NCBI GenBank assembly: GCA_023433705.1
Contig: JAEYUC010000022.1
Coordinates: forward strand, 62,001 to 126,000
Direction of reading: 5' to 3'
Length of the DNA: 64,000 bases
Source: Pseudomonadota bacterium
GTDB taxonomy: Bacteria; Pseudomonadota; Gammaproteobacteria; Steroidobacterales; Steroidobacteraceae
Below are positions 32,393-40,935 of this stretch, one piece after another. How positions within the stretch are numbered: the first letter of the stretch is position 1; each line of letters opens with the position of its first letter. Made by a program: the position numbers and the translations under genes. Below the pieces are notes generated by a model. It saw nothing but the letters and a program-made list of their open reading frames with translations, was not told the origin of the DNA and did no database searches.

Positions 32393-33711
32393 TTCGCGGA
32401 TACCACCCGCCAGATCACGTTGCCGACGTCGTCCGCGACCAGCAGCGCGCCCCGCCGGTCGAACGCGACGCCCACCGGGCGACCCCAGGCGGAACCCTTC
32501 GCGCTCACGAATCCCTTCAGCACGTCGATGGGCGGGCCCGATGGTTTGCCGTTCGCGAACGGCACGAACACGACCTTGTAGCCGGCCGGCGGTTTTCGAT
32601 TCCAGGAACCGTGCTCGCCGATGAACATGCCATTTGCGAATCTCGGTGGCAGCGAGTTGCCGCCCGATCGAGCCAGCCCGAGCGCGGCGACGTGCGCGCC
32701 GAGTGCGTAATCGGGCACGAGCGCGCCGGCCACGAGATCCGGCCGCGTTGGCGCGACGCGCTCGTCGATGTGGGTGCCGAAGTAGCTGTAGGGCCAGCCA
32801 TAGAAACCGCCTTCGGTCACGGACGTGAGGTAGTCAGGCACGAGATCGTTGCCGAGCTCGTCGCGTTCGTTGACGACCGTCCAGAGCCGGCCAGTGGTGG
32901 GCTCCCATGCCAGGCCGTTGGGATTGCGCAGCCCGGTCGCGAACAGGCGTTTTTCGCCGGTGGCGACGTCGACTTCCCAGATCGCGGCGCGGCCCTCTTC
33001 CTTGTCGATGCCGTTCTCGGCGGCGTTGCTGTTGGAGCCGACCGTGGCGTAGAGCTTCGAGCCGTCGGCGTTCGCGATGATGTTCTTGGTCCAGTGGTGG
33101 TTGAGGTCGCCGGCGGGCAGGTCGGTGAGGCGCACCGGCGTGGCGGCGATCTTCGTGACGCCCTTCGAATACGGCACCTTCACGATCGCATCGGTGTTGG
33201 CGATGTACAGCGTCGAACCAATGAGCGCCATGCCGAACGGCGAGTTCAGGTTCTCGACGAGCGCGGCGCGCATTTCGGCGACGCCGTCGTTGTCGGCGTC
33301 CCGGAGCAACGTGATGCGGTTGGCCGACGGCACGCCCGCGCCCGCCTTCGCCTGCATGGACCTCATGACCTTGCCCTTGATGCCCTTGTGCTCCTCGGGC
33401 CGGGGCGGCGCGTTCGTTTCGGCGACGAGCACGTCGCCGTTGGGCAGCACGTGGATCCAGCGTGGATGCTGCAACCCGCGTGCGAAGGCGTTGACGGACA
33501 GTCCTCCGGCGACGACGGGTAGTTTGTTCCGGGGCCAGCCCTTCGCCTCGGCGACCTGCACCACCGGGACGGTCTGCTCGTCGGGTGGCGGCAGGACCGG
33601 GTTCGCGCCGATGCTGTCGGGCGGCGACGGCACCGGACCGACATCCGTCGTGCCCACGGACGAACACGCCGCGAAAATCAGCGATATCGCGAGGAGTGCG
33701 AGGCGCGACAT
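32389..33711 (-). CDS. PQQ-dependent sugar (sorbosone-type) dehydrogenase-like lipoprotein
   Basis: A 440-residue six-bladed beta-propeller of the soluble glucose/sorbosone dehydrogenase family. The N terminus has a lipobox (LIFAACSS), so it is membrane-anchored in the periplasm. Recognisable are LQHPRWIHVLPNGDVLVAET, RNPNGLAWEPTTGRLWTVVNERDELGNDLVPDYLTSV, GFYGWPYSYFG and GMFIGEHGSWNRKPP. PQQ genes are not in the window, so it may be a catalytic enzyme or a propeller with another task. A hairpin separates it from the gene upstream. Confidence 0.85.
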   Translation of the reverse strand: MSRLALLAISLIFAACSSVGTTDVGPVPSPPDSIGANPVLPPPDEQTVPVVQVAEAKGWPRNKLPVVAGGLSVNAFARGLQHPRWIHVLPNGDVLVAETNAPPRPEEHKGIKGKVMRSMQAKAGAGVPSANRITLLRDADNDGVAEMRAALVENLNSPFGMALIGSTLYIANTDAIVKVPYSKGVTKIAATPVRLTDLPAGDLNHHWTKNIIANADGSKLYATVGSNSNAAENGIDKEEGRAAIWEVDVATGEKRLFATGLRNPNGLAWEPTTGRLWTVVNERDELGNDLVPDYLTSVTEGGFYGWPYSYFGTHIDERVAPTRPDLVAGALVPDYALGAHVAALGLARSGGNSLPPRFANGMFIGEHGSWNRKPPAGYKVVFVPFANGKPSGPPIDVLKGFVSAKGSAWGRPVGVAFDRRGALLVADDVGNVIWRVVSAN

Positions 33712-33716
33712 GGCGA

Positions 33717-33735
33717 AGTGGGGCTTGACCCCACT
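33717..33735. terminator. Short hairpin AGTGGGG-N5-CCCCACT
   Basis: A perfect 7-bp stem with a CTTGA loop in the 22-base gap between two leftward genes. No T tract follows, so it may be an attenuator, mRNA stabiliser or a small repeat rather than an intrinsic terminator. Confidence 0.4.
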
Positions 33736-34120
33736 ACTCGCGTTCCAGCTCGATCTCGAGACCGGTGACCGACGAGCTCACGAGTTTCATCCCGAAGGGC
33801 TTCGTCTTCCCCTTGGCCTTGACGAGCACGTCTTCGCCGTCGTCGACCTCGACGTCGTACCCTTTGCCGAGCGCGACCTTGAGCGAGTCACGCACGGCAT
33901 GCGCGATCTCGTTCTCGCCATTGCCCTTGGGGATCTTGGCCTCTGCTTCGATCGGCTCGCCGTCCTTCGGCGCGACTTGCAGCACGATTGATCCGTCCGA
34001 CTTCGCCGTGTGATCGAGCTCGACGCGCCACTTGTTGGACGTCTTGCTGTCGGCCTGGGCGAGCGGAATCATGAAGCCGGCGATCGCCAGCGCGCAGGCG
34101 ATTCGACCCAGTCTGGACAT
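33734..34120 (-). CDS. Secreted/periplasmic protein of unknown function
   Basis: A 128-residue protein with a signal peptide ending PLAQADS. The mature part is charged and beta-rich (KWRVELDHTAKSDGSIVLQVAPKDGE ... KGYDVEVDDGEDVLVKAK). No cysteine after the signal region. I do not recognise a family. Same strand and just upstream of the sugar dehydrogenase, so it may share a transcript. Confidence 0.7.
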   Translation of the reverse strand: MSRLGRIACALAIAGFMIPLAQADSKTSNKWRVELDHTAKSDGSIVLQVAPKDGEPIEAEAKIPKGNGENEIAHAVRDSLKVALGKGYDVEVDDGEDVLVKAKGKTKPFGMKLVSSSVTGLEIELERE

Positions 34121-34191
34121 GTTGGTCTCCCGCGGTTGTTAGTTCCGGGAGTATCGAAGCGCCCCAATACCCCGGGTAGTGGACTTTCGCC

Positions 34192-35301
34192 TCACTCCGG
34201 GTCGGACAATGGCTCGGTGCCCCCGTCGAACCGTGCGCGCAGCAGTTCGCCGTCCCGGATCAGCAGGCATTCGAATCGCACCAACCCCCAGTCTTCGCGC
34301 TTCGGGTAGACCTGCACGGCGATGACGCGACCGTCGTACAGCGACCGGATGGTCGGCACCGTCGTGTGCCCGACCACGACCCGGCCCGCATCGAAACGCT
34401 TCAGCGTGAGATCGACGTCGATGTCGGAAGCGCCCATGAGATCGTTTGGCGCCGTGAAATATCCGCGGTACCAGAGCGGACCGAGCGACCCCAGAAGGAA
34501 TTCCGCGCGCTCCGTCTCGTGCTCGCTGCCGAGCTTTTCGTTCAATGCCGCCCGCGACAGCGTGTTCATCTCGGCGAGGGTGAAACCCTGGTCGAGCAGC
34601 GCGCGCGAAATGCCGCCGTGCACGAGCAGCAGGTCGTTGACGCGCAGCGCGACTCGCTGCACCCGCAGCCATTGTCCGAGCACGCTGTCCGCGCCGAACA
34701 GCTTCGGGTAGTCGGTGCCGAGCGTGCGCGCGGTTTCCGGATATTTCGGATGCAGGTAACGCACGTCGCCTCGCATCACCATCGTCTCGTGATTGCCGAG
34801 CAGCAGGTGCGCGCCCCCGCCCGCCTTGCGCGCCTGCGCCTCGAGTTCGTAGAGCAGCCACAGGATCTCGGTCTGGTGCGGCCCGCGATCGAACACGTCG
34901 CCGAGCACGACGAGATGCCCGCGGCCGAACTTCCAGCGCAGCGTTTCGTCGAGCACGCCGTGCTTCTGCAGCATCTCGGCCAGGATCTCGAACTCGCCGT
35001 GCGTGTCCGCGACGATGAAGATGGGCTGCTCCGCCGCGACCGTCACGACATCCGCCGTCGGCTCCGCGGGCGGGCGCAACTTCACCGCGAAGGCGGGAAA
35101 GCGGCCGACCGCCGGAACGGTGATCGAGTCACCTTCGACCGGCCGCGCCTGCTTGCGCGTCTGGTGGCCATCAGCGACCACGGACCAGCTCTCGAGCCGA
35201 CCCTCGCCGCGCAGGACGTACGGGCCATCAGGCTCCGCGGCATGCAAGGCGACCGCGAACAGCAGCGCGAGCAACCCGCGCAGGATGCGTGAATGTGTCA
35301 T
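34192..35301 (-). CDS. Periplasmic PPP-family metallophosphatase (Shewanella-like type)
   Basis: A 369-residue protein with a signal peptide (LLALLFAVALHAAE). The calcineurin-like metal motifs are complete: FIVADTHGEF, VVLGDVFDRGP and LLLGNHETMV, with later LLLVHGG and GHTTV. These belong to the PPP phosphoesterase superfamily, of the secreted bacterial (Shewanella-like) branch. The start of the mature domain carries a beta-sandwich extension (residues 20-90). The substrate is unknown. Confidence 0.88.
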   Translation of the reverse strand: MTHSRILRGLLALLFAVALHAAEPDGPYVLRGEGRLESWSVVADGHQTRKQARPVEGDSITVPAVGRFPAFAVKLRPPAEPTADVVTVAAEQPIFIVADTHGEFEILAEMLQKHGVLDETLRWKFGRGHLVVLGDVFDRGPHQTEILWLLYELEAQARKAGGGAHLLLGNHETMVMRGDVRYLHPKYPETARTLGTDYPKLFGADSVLGQWLRVQRVALRVNDLLLVHGGISRALLDQGFTLAEMNTLSRAALNEKLGSEHETERAEFLLGSLGPLWYRGYFTAPNDLMGASDIDVDLTLKRFDAGRVVVGHTTVPTIRSLYDGRVIAVQVYPKREDWGLVRFECLLIRDGELLRARFDGGTEPLSDPE

Positions 35302-35483
35302 GCGCGGAATCTAACTCGGCGACGCAGCCATTGCCGAATCGGTTTCGCGTTTTCGGGGCGCAGCCTCAGGCCGTGCCCAAGCCTTGCCCGGCATGGGGCG
35401 ACCCGCCCAAAAGGGCATGCCCCGTAGTTTGAACTCGAGGGTTCCAATGTTGTTAGACTCGACGGGCGCAATCGGGGAAGAAC
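35302..35483. other. Divergent intergenic region
   Basis: A 182-base gap between the leftward phosphatase and rightward NmrA-like gene. It contains GCCC-AAAA-GGGC, a short hairpin nested in GGGGC/GCCCC arms near 35397-35423. No FNR box or strong promoter could be identified by eye. Confidence 0.4.
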
Positions 35484-36353
35484 ATGGGTCTCATCGCGGT
35501 TACCGGCGCGACCGGAAAGCTGGGCGGCGCCACGATCAACTATCTGCTCGAACGCAAGGTGGCCGCCGCCGACATCGTCGCGATGGTGCGCGACCCGTCG
35601 AAGCTCAAGGTGCGCGGACTCGCCGTGCGGCGCGGCGACTACACGGATCCGCGCTCGCTGGAGCAGGCATTCAACGGTGTCGAAAAGCTGCTGTTCATCT
35701 CGACGACCGTGCTCGGCGAGGAGCGCATTCTCCATCACCGCAACGTCGTGAACGCGGCCCGGGCTGCCGGGGTCCGGCACATCGTCTATACCAGCGTCGT
35801 GAAGGCTTCGGCGGACGCGATCTTCGCCGCGTCGCCCGGCCACTACGCGACCGAGGTGATGGTGCGCGAGAGCGGCATTCCCTGCACGTTCTTCCGCAAC
35901 AACCTCTACATGGATCTCGTTCCATTGATGTTCGGAGACGCGGTCGCGACCGGGAAGATAGTCCACAACGCCAACGCCGGGCGCATCGGCTTCGTCGCGC
36001 GGCGGGACATCGCGGCCGCTCTCGCCGCCGTGCTCACGTCGGGCGATCACCGCGAGAAGGCGTACGACATCAGCGCGCCTTCGCCGTACTCGCTGGGCGA
36101 CGTCGCCGCCGCGCTCGGGAAGGCCAGCCGCAAGACCGTGACGTACCAGCCCGTGCGTTCGGACGAGTTCCGGAAAGTACTCGAAGCGAAGGGTGTGCCT
36201 GCGCGCATCATCGACGTGTCCGTCGCGCTCGGCGATGCAGTCCGTGCCGGGGAGTTCGACGTGGCATCGACGGATCTGGGACGGCTCATGGGGCGACCGG
36301 CTGAGACGCTCGACGCTTTCCTGCGGCGCGCGCTCGCTCCGGCACCCAACTAA
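35484..36353 (+). CDS. NmrA/QOR2-like NAD(P)H-binding oxidoreductase
   Basis: A 289-residue Rossmann protein. The N-terminal VTGATGKLGGATINYLL is the dinucleotide loop, followed by GDYTDPRSLEQAFNGVEKLLFIS and HIVYTSVVKAS, with a divergent active site. Similar to E. coli QOR2 (YtfG) NAD(P)H:quinone oxidoreductases. Substrate unknown. It is convergent with the ATP-grasp gene downstream and about 180 bases from the divergent phosphatase. Confidence 0.85.
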   Translation: MGLIAVTGATGKLGGATINYLLERKVAAADIVAMVRDPSKLKVRGLAVRRGDYTDPRSLEQAFNGVEKLLFISTTVLGEERILHHRNVVNAARAAGVRHIVYTSVVKASADAIFAASPGHYATEVMVRESGIPCTFFRNNLYMDLVPLMFGDAVATGKIVHNANAGRIGFVARRDIAAALAAVLTSGDHREKAYDISAPSPYSLGDVAAALGKASRKTVTYQPVRSDEFRKVLEAKGVPARIIDVSVALGDAVRAGEFDVASTDLGRLMGRPAETLDAFLRRALAPAPN

Positions 36354-36369
36354 TCGACTGCCGCTGGCC

Positions 36370-37638
36370 TCAGGCGCACGCGCCCATCGCCGTGCCCCAC
36401 GCATCCTCGTTGCCGATGACGTACACCGGCGCGAATCCACCGCCGGCGGTCCGGAAGTTGGTCGTCTGGCCCTGGTAGAGCCGTGCGGCCATGAGCTGGA
36501 TGACGCCGGCGTAGGCGTAACAACGCACGTCCACCTTGAAGACTTCCTTGCCGGCCGGCACCGAGCGCCACCGCTCGCCCGGTGGCGTGAGCTCCTGCGC
36601 GACGTATCCACCCTTCACGACTTCGGCGAACACGCGCCGGGTCAGTTTGTCGCCGCGATAGGCCCCGCGGCTGCCGAAGCCCCCGCGGGGCTTGAAGAAC
36701 CACTCCCTGCGCTCGCGCCACCAGGTATCCGCGCAACCACTGACGTTTCGCGTGGATGGAATTCCGCGACGCAGGATTTCGATGGATTGCGGCGCCACGC
36801 CCATGCTCGCGAGCGTGGCCGGATCGGTCAGCAGCGTGAGATTGCGCTTGTTGGCGAAGAGCGCGTGCGCACGCGGGTGCGGCGTGATCACCGCCAGGTC
36901 GAGCTCGTATGCCTTGCGCAAATGGCAATTGGCCGGATCGTCGAAATAGAAATCCGTGAGCCGGTTGTAGACGAGATCGACCTGATTGCCGCGCAGCCGC
37001 AGCGCGTCGACCGTGAGCTCGAGTTCCGCGGGATCCGCGATCCAGGCCTGAACACCGCTCGCTTCGAACAGCCGTTTCGCGAGCTCGAACTCGGGATACA
37101 GGAACTGGCCACGCGGATTTTCGTCGACGATCGCGATCGTGCGCAGTGGCCGGTCGCCGCGCGCGAGCGCCCACTCGCGCTGGAGCATCGAGAAGATCTC
37201 GCTTTCGAGTTGCGCCGCGCCGGGCCGCGTGGCGTGATACCGGTCGGCCGCCTCGCAGCAGGCGCGTTGCGCGTCATGCAGCGCGATGTTGAGGAAGGCC
37301 CCACCCGCGTTCGTGTTGATCTCGATCAGCTTCGGGCCGTCGGCCGTGATGTGAAAATCGAAGCCCATGAATGCGCCTGCCGCGCGCGGATCGATCCACG
37401 CGATCGGGGGCGCATGCGAGAGCACTTCTTGCTGGTAGTTCGGCAGACGCGCGCAGGTTTCCACCGCCTGGATCAGGCGCCGCATTTCCGCAAGGTGCGC
37501 CGGATCGAGGAACACCGGCAGCTCGGAGAACATCTGGGACTGCGTATCGACGCGCTCCCGGAGCTTCGGCATGTCCGTGACGGAACAATCGCAATCGCGA
37601 TTGAGCCGTTCCGCAACGCTGCGCTCCTGGTTCATCAT
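36370..37638 (-). CDS. ATP-grasp-like ligase of unknown function in the ars operon
   Basis: A 422-residue protein with N-terminal DFHITADGPKLIEINTNAGGAFLN, later LFANKRNLTLLTDP, and WFFKPRGGFGSRGAYRGDKLT, which look like ATP-grasp and glutathione-synthetase-like motifs. Cysteine-rich start (RDCDCSV). It starts in ATGATGA overlapping the arsC stop, so it is translated with arsC. I do not recognise the family. A peptide or thiol ligase linked to arsenic handling is a guess from position. Confidence 0.7.
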   Translation of the reverse strand: MMNQERSVAERLNRDCDCSVTDMPKLRERVDTQSQMFSELPVFLDPAHLAEMRRLIQAVETCARLPNYQQEVLSHAPPIAWIDPRAAGAFMGFDFHITADGPKLIEINTNAGGAFLNIALHDAQRACCEAADRYHATRPGAAQLESEIFSMLQREWALARGDRPLRTIAIVDENPRGQFLYPEFELAKRLFEASGVQAWIADPAELELTVDALRLRGNQVDLVYNRLTDFYFDDPANCHLRKAYELDLAVITPHPRAHALFANKRNLTLLTDPATLASMGVAPQSIEILRRGIPSTRNVSGCADTWWRERREWFFKPRGGFGSRGAYRGDKLTRRVFAEVVKGGYVAQELTPPGERWRSVPAGKEVFKVDVRCYAYAGVIQLMAARLYQGQTTNFRTAGGGFAPVYVIGNEDAWGTAMGACA

Positions 37639-38147
37639 GCGACTTCGCCCTCGCGGCGCCTGCCGATGTCATGCAGCCGTTCCAGCAGCTTTGCACGTTC
37701 GAGAGACTCGATCGGCAGGCTCGTGAAAGTCCGGATGCGGATTTCGAGTTCGCGAAACGCCCGGCGGAACGCGAGCCACTTGTCCGTATCGGGTCCCTCG
37801 ACGGCCGCGGGGTCCGCGACACCCCAGTGCGCCGAAATGGGTTGACCCGTCCACGCGGGACAGGACTCCGCGGCCGCGTTGTCGCAGACCGTGAACACGA
37901 AGTCGAGATGCGGCGCGCCCGGCCTCGCGAACTCATCCCAACTCTTCGAGCGCAAGCCTTCAGTGGGCAGCTTCATGTTCCGGAGCAATTCGAGCGCGAT
38001 GGGATGCACTCTGCCCTTGGGCGAACTACCGGCGCTGTGGCCCACGAAACGGCCGCGGCCCCAATGGTTCAAGAGCGACTCCGCCAGGATGCTGCGCGCG
38101 GAATTCCCGGTGCAGAGGAACAGCACGTGATAGATGCGTTCGCTCAC
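37635..38147 (-). CDS. arsC: Arsenate reductase, low-molecular-weight phosphatase type
   Basis: A 170-residue reductase from GTG 38147. The P-loop CTGNSARS near residues 11-18 holds the catalytic Cys and Arg; the pair in FTVCDNAAAESCPAW gives the two resolving cysteines of the thioredoxin-coupled class. It reduces arsenate to arsenite. It lies 13 bases after arsN2 and overlaps the next gene. An arsenite exporter (ArsB/Acr3) is not in the window. Confidence 0.92.
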   Translation of the reverse strand: MSERIYHVLFLCTGNSARSILAESLLNHWGRGRFVGHSAGSSPKGRVHPIALELLRNMKLPTEGLRSKSWDEFARPGAPHLDFVFTVCDNAAAESCPAWTGQPISAHWGVADPAAVEGPDTDKWLAFRRAFRELEIRIRTFTSLPIESLERAKLLERLHDIGRRREGEVA

Positions 38148-38160
38148 GGAAACACGCGCA

Positions 38161-38613
38161 TCACGAAAGCCGACGAACCATGAATGCCGAGTTCGCGGGG
38201 CAGATACCCGCGAATTCGCGTGTTGCGCGTATCGCATCGGGCGCGGTTTCCCGCGCTGCGCGCAGGTATCCATGCCGTGCGAAGAAGGCTTCCGCCGTGG
38301 TGGTGAGGAGGTACAGCGATCGCACTCCGCGGCTTCGCGCGTGGTCCTCCGCGTGTTTGAGCAGCTCGCTGCCTTCTCCGGATCCGCGCCGGTCGGGCGA
38401 TACGACCAGCGATCGCAACAGCGCGACGTCGCCGTAGATCTCCAGGCCAACGAGCCCGGTGGGAGCCGCCGCCGGCCCGGCATGGAAGAAGTCCTCGCAA
38501 TGCGCGGCGGTCAGATCATCGGTGGGCAGCCGCGCGGCCGCGAGCAGCTTCAGGGTTGCCTCCAGCGAGGGGCGCCGCGAAATTGTCGGCCGATCGGTCA
38601 TGGCGTCGCTCAT
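38161..38613 (-). CDS. arsN2: ArsN2-like GNAT N-acetyltransferase
   Basis: A 150-residue GNAT protein. LLAAARLPTDDLTAAHCEDFFHA, YGDVALLRSLVVSPDRRGSGEGSELL (the acetyl-CoA loop) and SLYLLTTTAEAFFARHGY, then APDAIRATREFAGICPANSA are typical of the ArsN2 group. ArsN acetylates and detoxifies organoarsenical antibiotics such as arsinothricin. The start at 38613 overlaps the arsR stop (ATGA). The substrate here is inferred from homology and operon. Confidence 0.85.
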   Translation of the reverse strand: MSDAMTDRPTISRRPSLEATLKLLAAARLPTDDLTAAHCEDFFHAGPAAAPTGLVGLEIYGDVALLRSLVVSPDRRGSGEGSELLKHAEDHARSRGVRSLYLLTTTAEAFFARHGYLRAARETAPDAIRATREFAGICPANSAFMVRRLS

Positions 38614-38966
38614 GCGGTGGACCTGCGCCGGGCCGGTTTCGCCGCGGAACGTGGCGCGCAGGCGGAGTCGCATCCTTCCTGGCTCACTGCGCAGCACTTG
38701 TCGGTGAGGTAGTCGACGAGCCCATTCATCGTCGAATAGTCCGCGCTGTAGATGAGTTGGCGGCTGGCGCGCACCTGGCTGACGAGACCGGCGCGCTGCA
38801 ACGACTGCAGGTGGAACGTGAGCGACGAGGGAACGAGCCCCACCCGCTCTCCGATCGCGCCGGCCGGCAGGCCCTCAGGGCCTTGCTGCACGAGCAGCCG
38901 GAAGATCGCGAGGCGGTGTTCGTGGGCCAGAGCGCCGAGCGCCGCGATGATTTCCGCCGTCTTCAT
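38610..38966 (-). CDS. arsR: ArsR-family repressor of the arsenic operon
   Basis: A 118-residue winged-helix regulator. EHRLAIFRLLVQQGPEGLPAGAIGERVGLVPSSLTFHLQSLQRAGLVSQVR is the DNA-binding region. The metal site appears to be C-terminal: DKCCAVSQEGCDSAC gives four to five cysteines, rather than the classical ELCVCDL in helix 3. It is a C-terminal-site ArsR variant. First gene of arsR-arsN2-arsC-ATP-grasp, with an operator upstream. Confidence 0.9.
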   Translation of the reverse strand: MKTAEIIAALGALAHEHRLAIFRLLVQQGPEGLPAGAIGERVGLVPSSLTFHLQSLQRAGLVSQVRASRQLIYSADYSTMNGLVDYLTDKCCAVSQEGCDSACAPRSAAKPARRRSTA

Positions 38967-38977
38967 GAGGCTACGAT

Positions 38978-38997
38978 ATTTCGGGAATCATCGAAAT
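38978..38997. promoter_or_regulatory. ArsR operator candidate
   Basis: Perfect inverted repeat ATTTCG-N8-CGAAAT, 12-31 bases before the arsR ATG, in an AT-rich stretch. Position and symmetry suit autorepression by ArsR. Confidence 0.65.
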
Positions 38998-39041
38998 GTC
39001 AACACGAACGTGGTTTCCACGGCCATCCGCGCCCCGGCGCT

Positions 39042-39530
39042 TCAGCCGCCGGGCATTTCCGAGGCCCTGGTCGGCAGCTCGAATTCCCCTTTCGTCTTGA
39101 AACGCACGGTGTTGAACGCCGAGCCGTTGAGCTTGCCCGACATCTCGTAGCTGATCTTCTCGAGACCGGCGGCGCCGTCACGCATCATTCCCATCGCCTG
39201 GCGCGCCATGCGGAATCCGGAAATCGTGACGGGCACCTCGATGACGGTCTCGCCGAAGCGCGGCACGCTGCCGCGCGCGTCGCTGACGCCCGAGGCCAGC
39301 GTCTTCCCCTGCACGTCCATGGTCAGCGCGACGCCGTCGTACTCGACCGGCACGTCGTTCGGGTTCTGCACTCGCAGCTTCACGAGCAGGCGCAGCTCCA
39401 TGCCCTGGCCCTGCAGCGGCTGGATGCCCGCGACGGTCACCTGGAGCGGATCGCGCCGCTGCATCGATGCGCAGCCGGCGACCGTGAGTGTGAGGATCAC
39501 GGCCGAAAGGAAAATCCGTCGACTGTTCAT
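39042..39530 (-). CDS. LEA14-like lipoprotein
   Basis: A 162-residue lipoprotein with lipobox VAGCASM. The WHy/LEA14 beta-sandwich pattern is visible as LRVQNPNDVPVEYDGVALTMDVQGKTLASG. LEA14-like bacterial lipoproteins are linked to envelope and desiccation stress, but the function is not proven. The ATG overlaps the upstream PIG-L stop (ATGA), so the two are translated together. Confidence 0.85.
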   Translation of the reverse strand: MNSRRIFLSAVILTLTVAGCASMQRRDPLQVTVAGIQPLQGQGMELRLLVKLRVQNPNDVPVEYDGVALTMDVQGKTLASGVSDARGSVPRFGETVIEVPVTISGFRMARQAMGMMRDGAAGLEKISYEMSGKLNGSAFNTVRFKTKGEFELPTRASEMPGG

Positions 39531-40489
39531 AGTCCCGACTCCTCGATCAGTGTTCCGTCCTCGAATTCGCAGGGCATGGGCTGCGCGCAAACGCTGCGCG
39601 GCGGCATCGGCGTGCGCGAATACAGCTCGGTCGCGCGCACGTGGCTCATCATGACACGGCCCATGACTTTCAACTGCGTCAGGTGGGAGCGCACGGCGCG
39701 CGTTTTCGCGTCGATCGCGCCCGGATCGAGCCTGAACCGCTCCCATTGCATGCCCACGCCGCGTGGCGCGACGATCTCGGGCAGCTCCGGCCGGTACGCA
39801 CGCGGCTTCGGCCAGCCGCGGCCGCCGTGCACGATCCAGTAGCGGATACGGTCGAGCTGGTTGCGCTTGCTCATCGCGCGCCATGCGAGGATGCCCGTGC
39901 CGCGATGATCCGGATGTGTATCCTGCGGACTCGGCGCGAACACCAGCGTCGGCCGCACAGCCGCGAGCACCGAGTCGAAATCGCGCTCGAGATTGTCGCC
40001 GTCGTAGTCGGCTCCCGGATTGACCACGTGTTCGTACGCGACCGAGCTCTGACCCGTGAACCTGGAGCGCCAGGGCGTCAGTGGATAGTAGTAGTCGAGC
40101 AACAGCGCCAGGATTCCGCGGTCCGGGTAGCCGAGAAAGTACAATCTGTCCGCATCGACACCGAGCGCATGGGCGGCCGCCCGCGCCTCGTTGCCGCGCC
40201 GCACCGCGAGGTCCCGGTAGTTCCCGGCACGCGGGCGCAGCCGGCGATCGACCACCATTGCGTTCCACTTGAAGCCATCCCCGTTCGTGATCCACACGAT
40301 CGCGACGCGTGCCCCGACCGCGCGTGCCGCGTGGATGATGCCGCCACAACACAGCGATTCGTCGTCGGGATGCGGCGCAACGATCAGCAGTGAATCCTCC
40401 GGCAGGATTGCGCGCAGCGCCGGGTACTGCTCGCCCGCAAGAGTCTGCGTGGCGGTGAAGACGGCGAGGAGCAGAATGGTCGGGCGCAA
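39527..40489 (-). CDS. PIG-L (LmbE-like) deacetylase, exported
   Basis: A 320-residue protein with a signal peptide (ILLLAVFTATQTLAGEQ). The zinc motif APHPDDESL and later DTHPDHRG match PIG-L family N-acetylglucosaminyl deacetylases. It probably acts on an amino sugar or glycan in the periplasm. It is coupled to the LEA14-like gene. The substrate is unknown. Confidence 0.87.
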   Translation of the reverse strand: MRPTILLLAVFTATQTLAGEQYPALRAILPEDSLLIVAPHPDDESLCCGGIIHAARAVGARVAIVWITNGDGFKWNAMVVDRRLRPRAGNYRDLAVRRGNEARAAAHALGVDADRLYFLGYPDRGILALLLDYYYPLTPWRSRFTGQSSVAYEHVVNPGADYDGDNLERDFDSVLAAVRPTLVFAPSPQDTHPDHRGTGILAWRAMSKRNQLDRIRYWIVHGGRGWPKPRAYRPELPEIVAPRGVGMQWERFRLDPGAIDAKTRAVRSHLTQLKVMGRVMMSHVRATELYSRTPMPPRSVCAQPMPCEFEDGTLIEESGL

Positions 40490-40673
40490 CTGAAGTCCCC
40501 GTGACGGCGGCGAAGCGGCATCGTCGGCAGTGGCATCGCGGTGCTCAATCGGACGTTCGCGCCACTCTCCTGCGGGCTTTTCCTGAGGCTTCTCCCATCG
40601 ACGCAGTCGATGGTTCCGACGCGAGACGTCCGCTACAGTCCCTTCACCGCAACGGGTGAAGGACTGCGCCTAC

Positions 40674-40934
40674 ATGAATTTCCACGACCGGCTCGCACGG
40701 AAGGCACACGAAATGGGCCACAGGGCGGAAGCGTTCCAGGCGCTCGCGCAGAGCAAGGCGGGCGCATTCTGGGTGTATCTCGCGATCACCGGCGTCGTCT
40801 GGTGGTTCGCGTATGGCTACCTGTGGCTGATTCCGGCCGCGTTCGCCGGCTGGAGAGCGTGGGAAAGCGTTTCGGCGACGCGTGTGCAGGTCCGACTCAT
40901 GAATCTCGAGCGGCGCACGGGCCTCACTAACTAG
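40674..40934 (+). CDS. Small two-helix membrane protein
   Basis: An 86-residue protein with a helical N-terminal part (FHDRLARKAHEMGHRAEAFQALAQSKAG), then hydrophobic AFWVYLAITGVVWWFAYGYLWLIPAAFAGW. GTG 40656 is another start. I do not recognise it. Its stop is next to the convergent stop of the metallopeptidase-GH19 gene. Alone on this strand here. Confidence 0.6.
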   Translation: MNFHDRLARKAHEMGHRAEAFQALAQSKAGAFWVYLAITGVVWWFAYGYLWLIPAAFAGWRAWESVSATRVQVRLMNLERRTGLTN

Positions 40935-40935
40935 T

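Noticed and set aside
33717..33735. AGTGGGG hairpin as a copy of the GGGGACAGAT repeat family
   Set aside because: It shares only GGGG with that family; the loop and arms differ.
35397..35423. Nested GGGGC/GCCCC hairpin as an intrinsic terminator
   Set aside because: No T tract and it lies between divergent genes, where a terminator is not expected.
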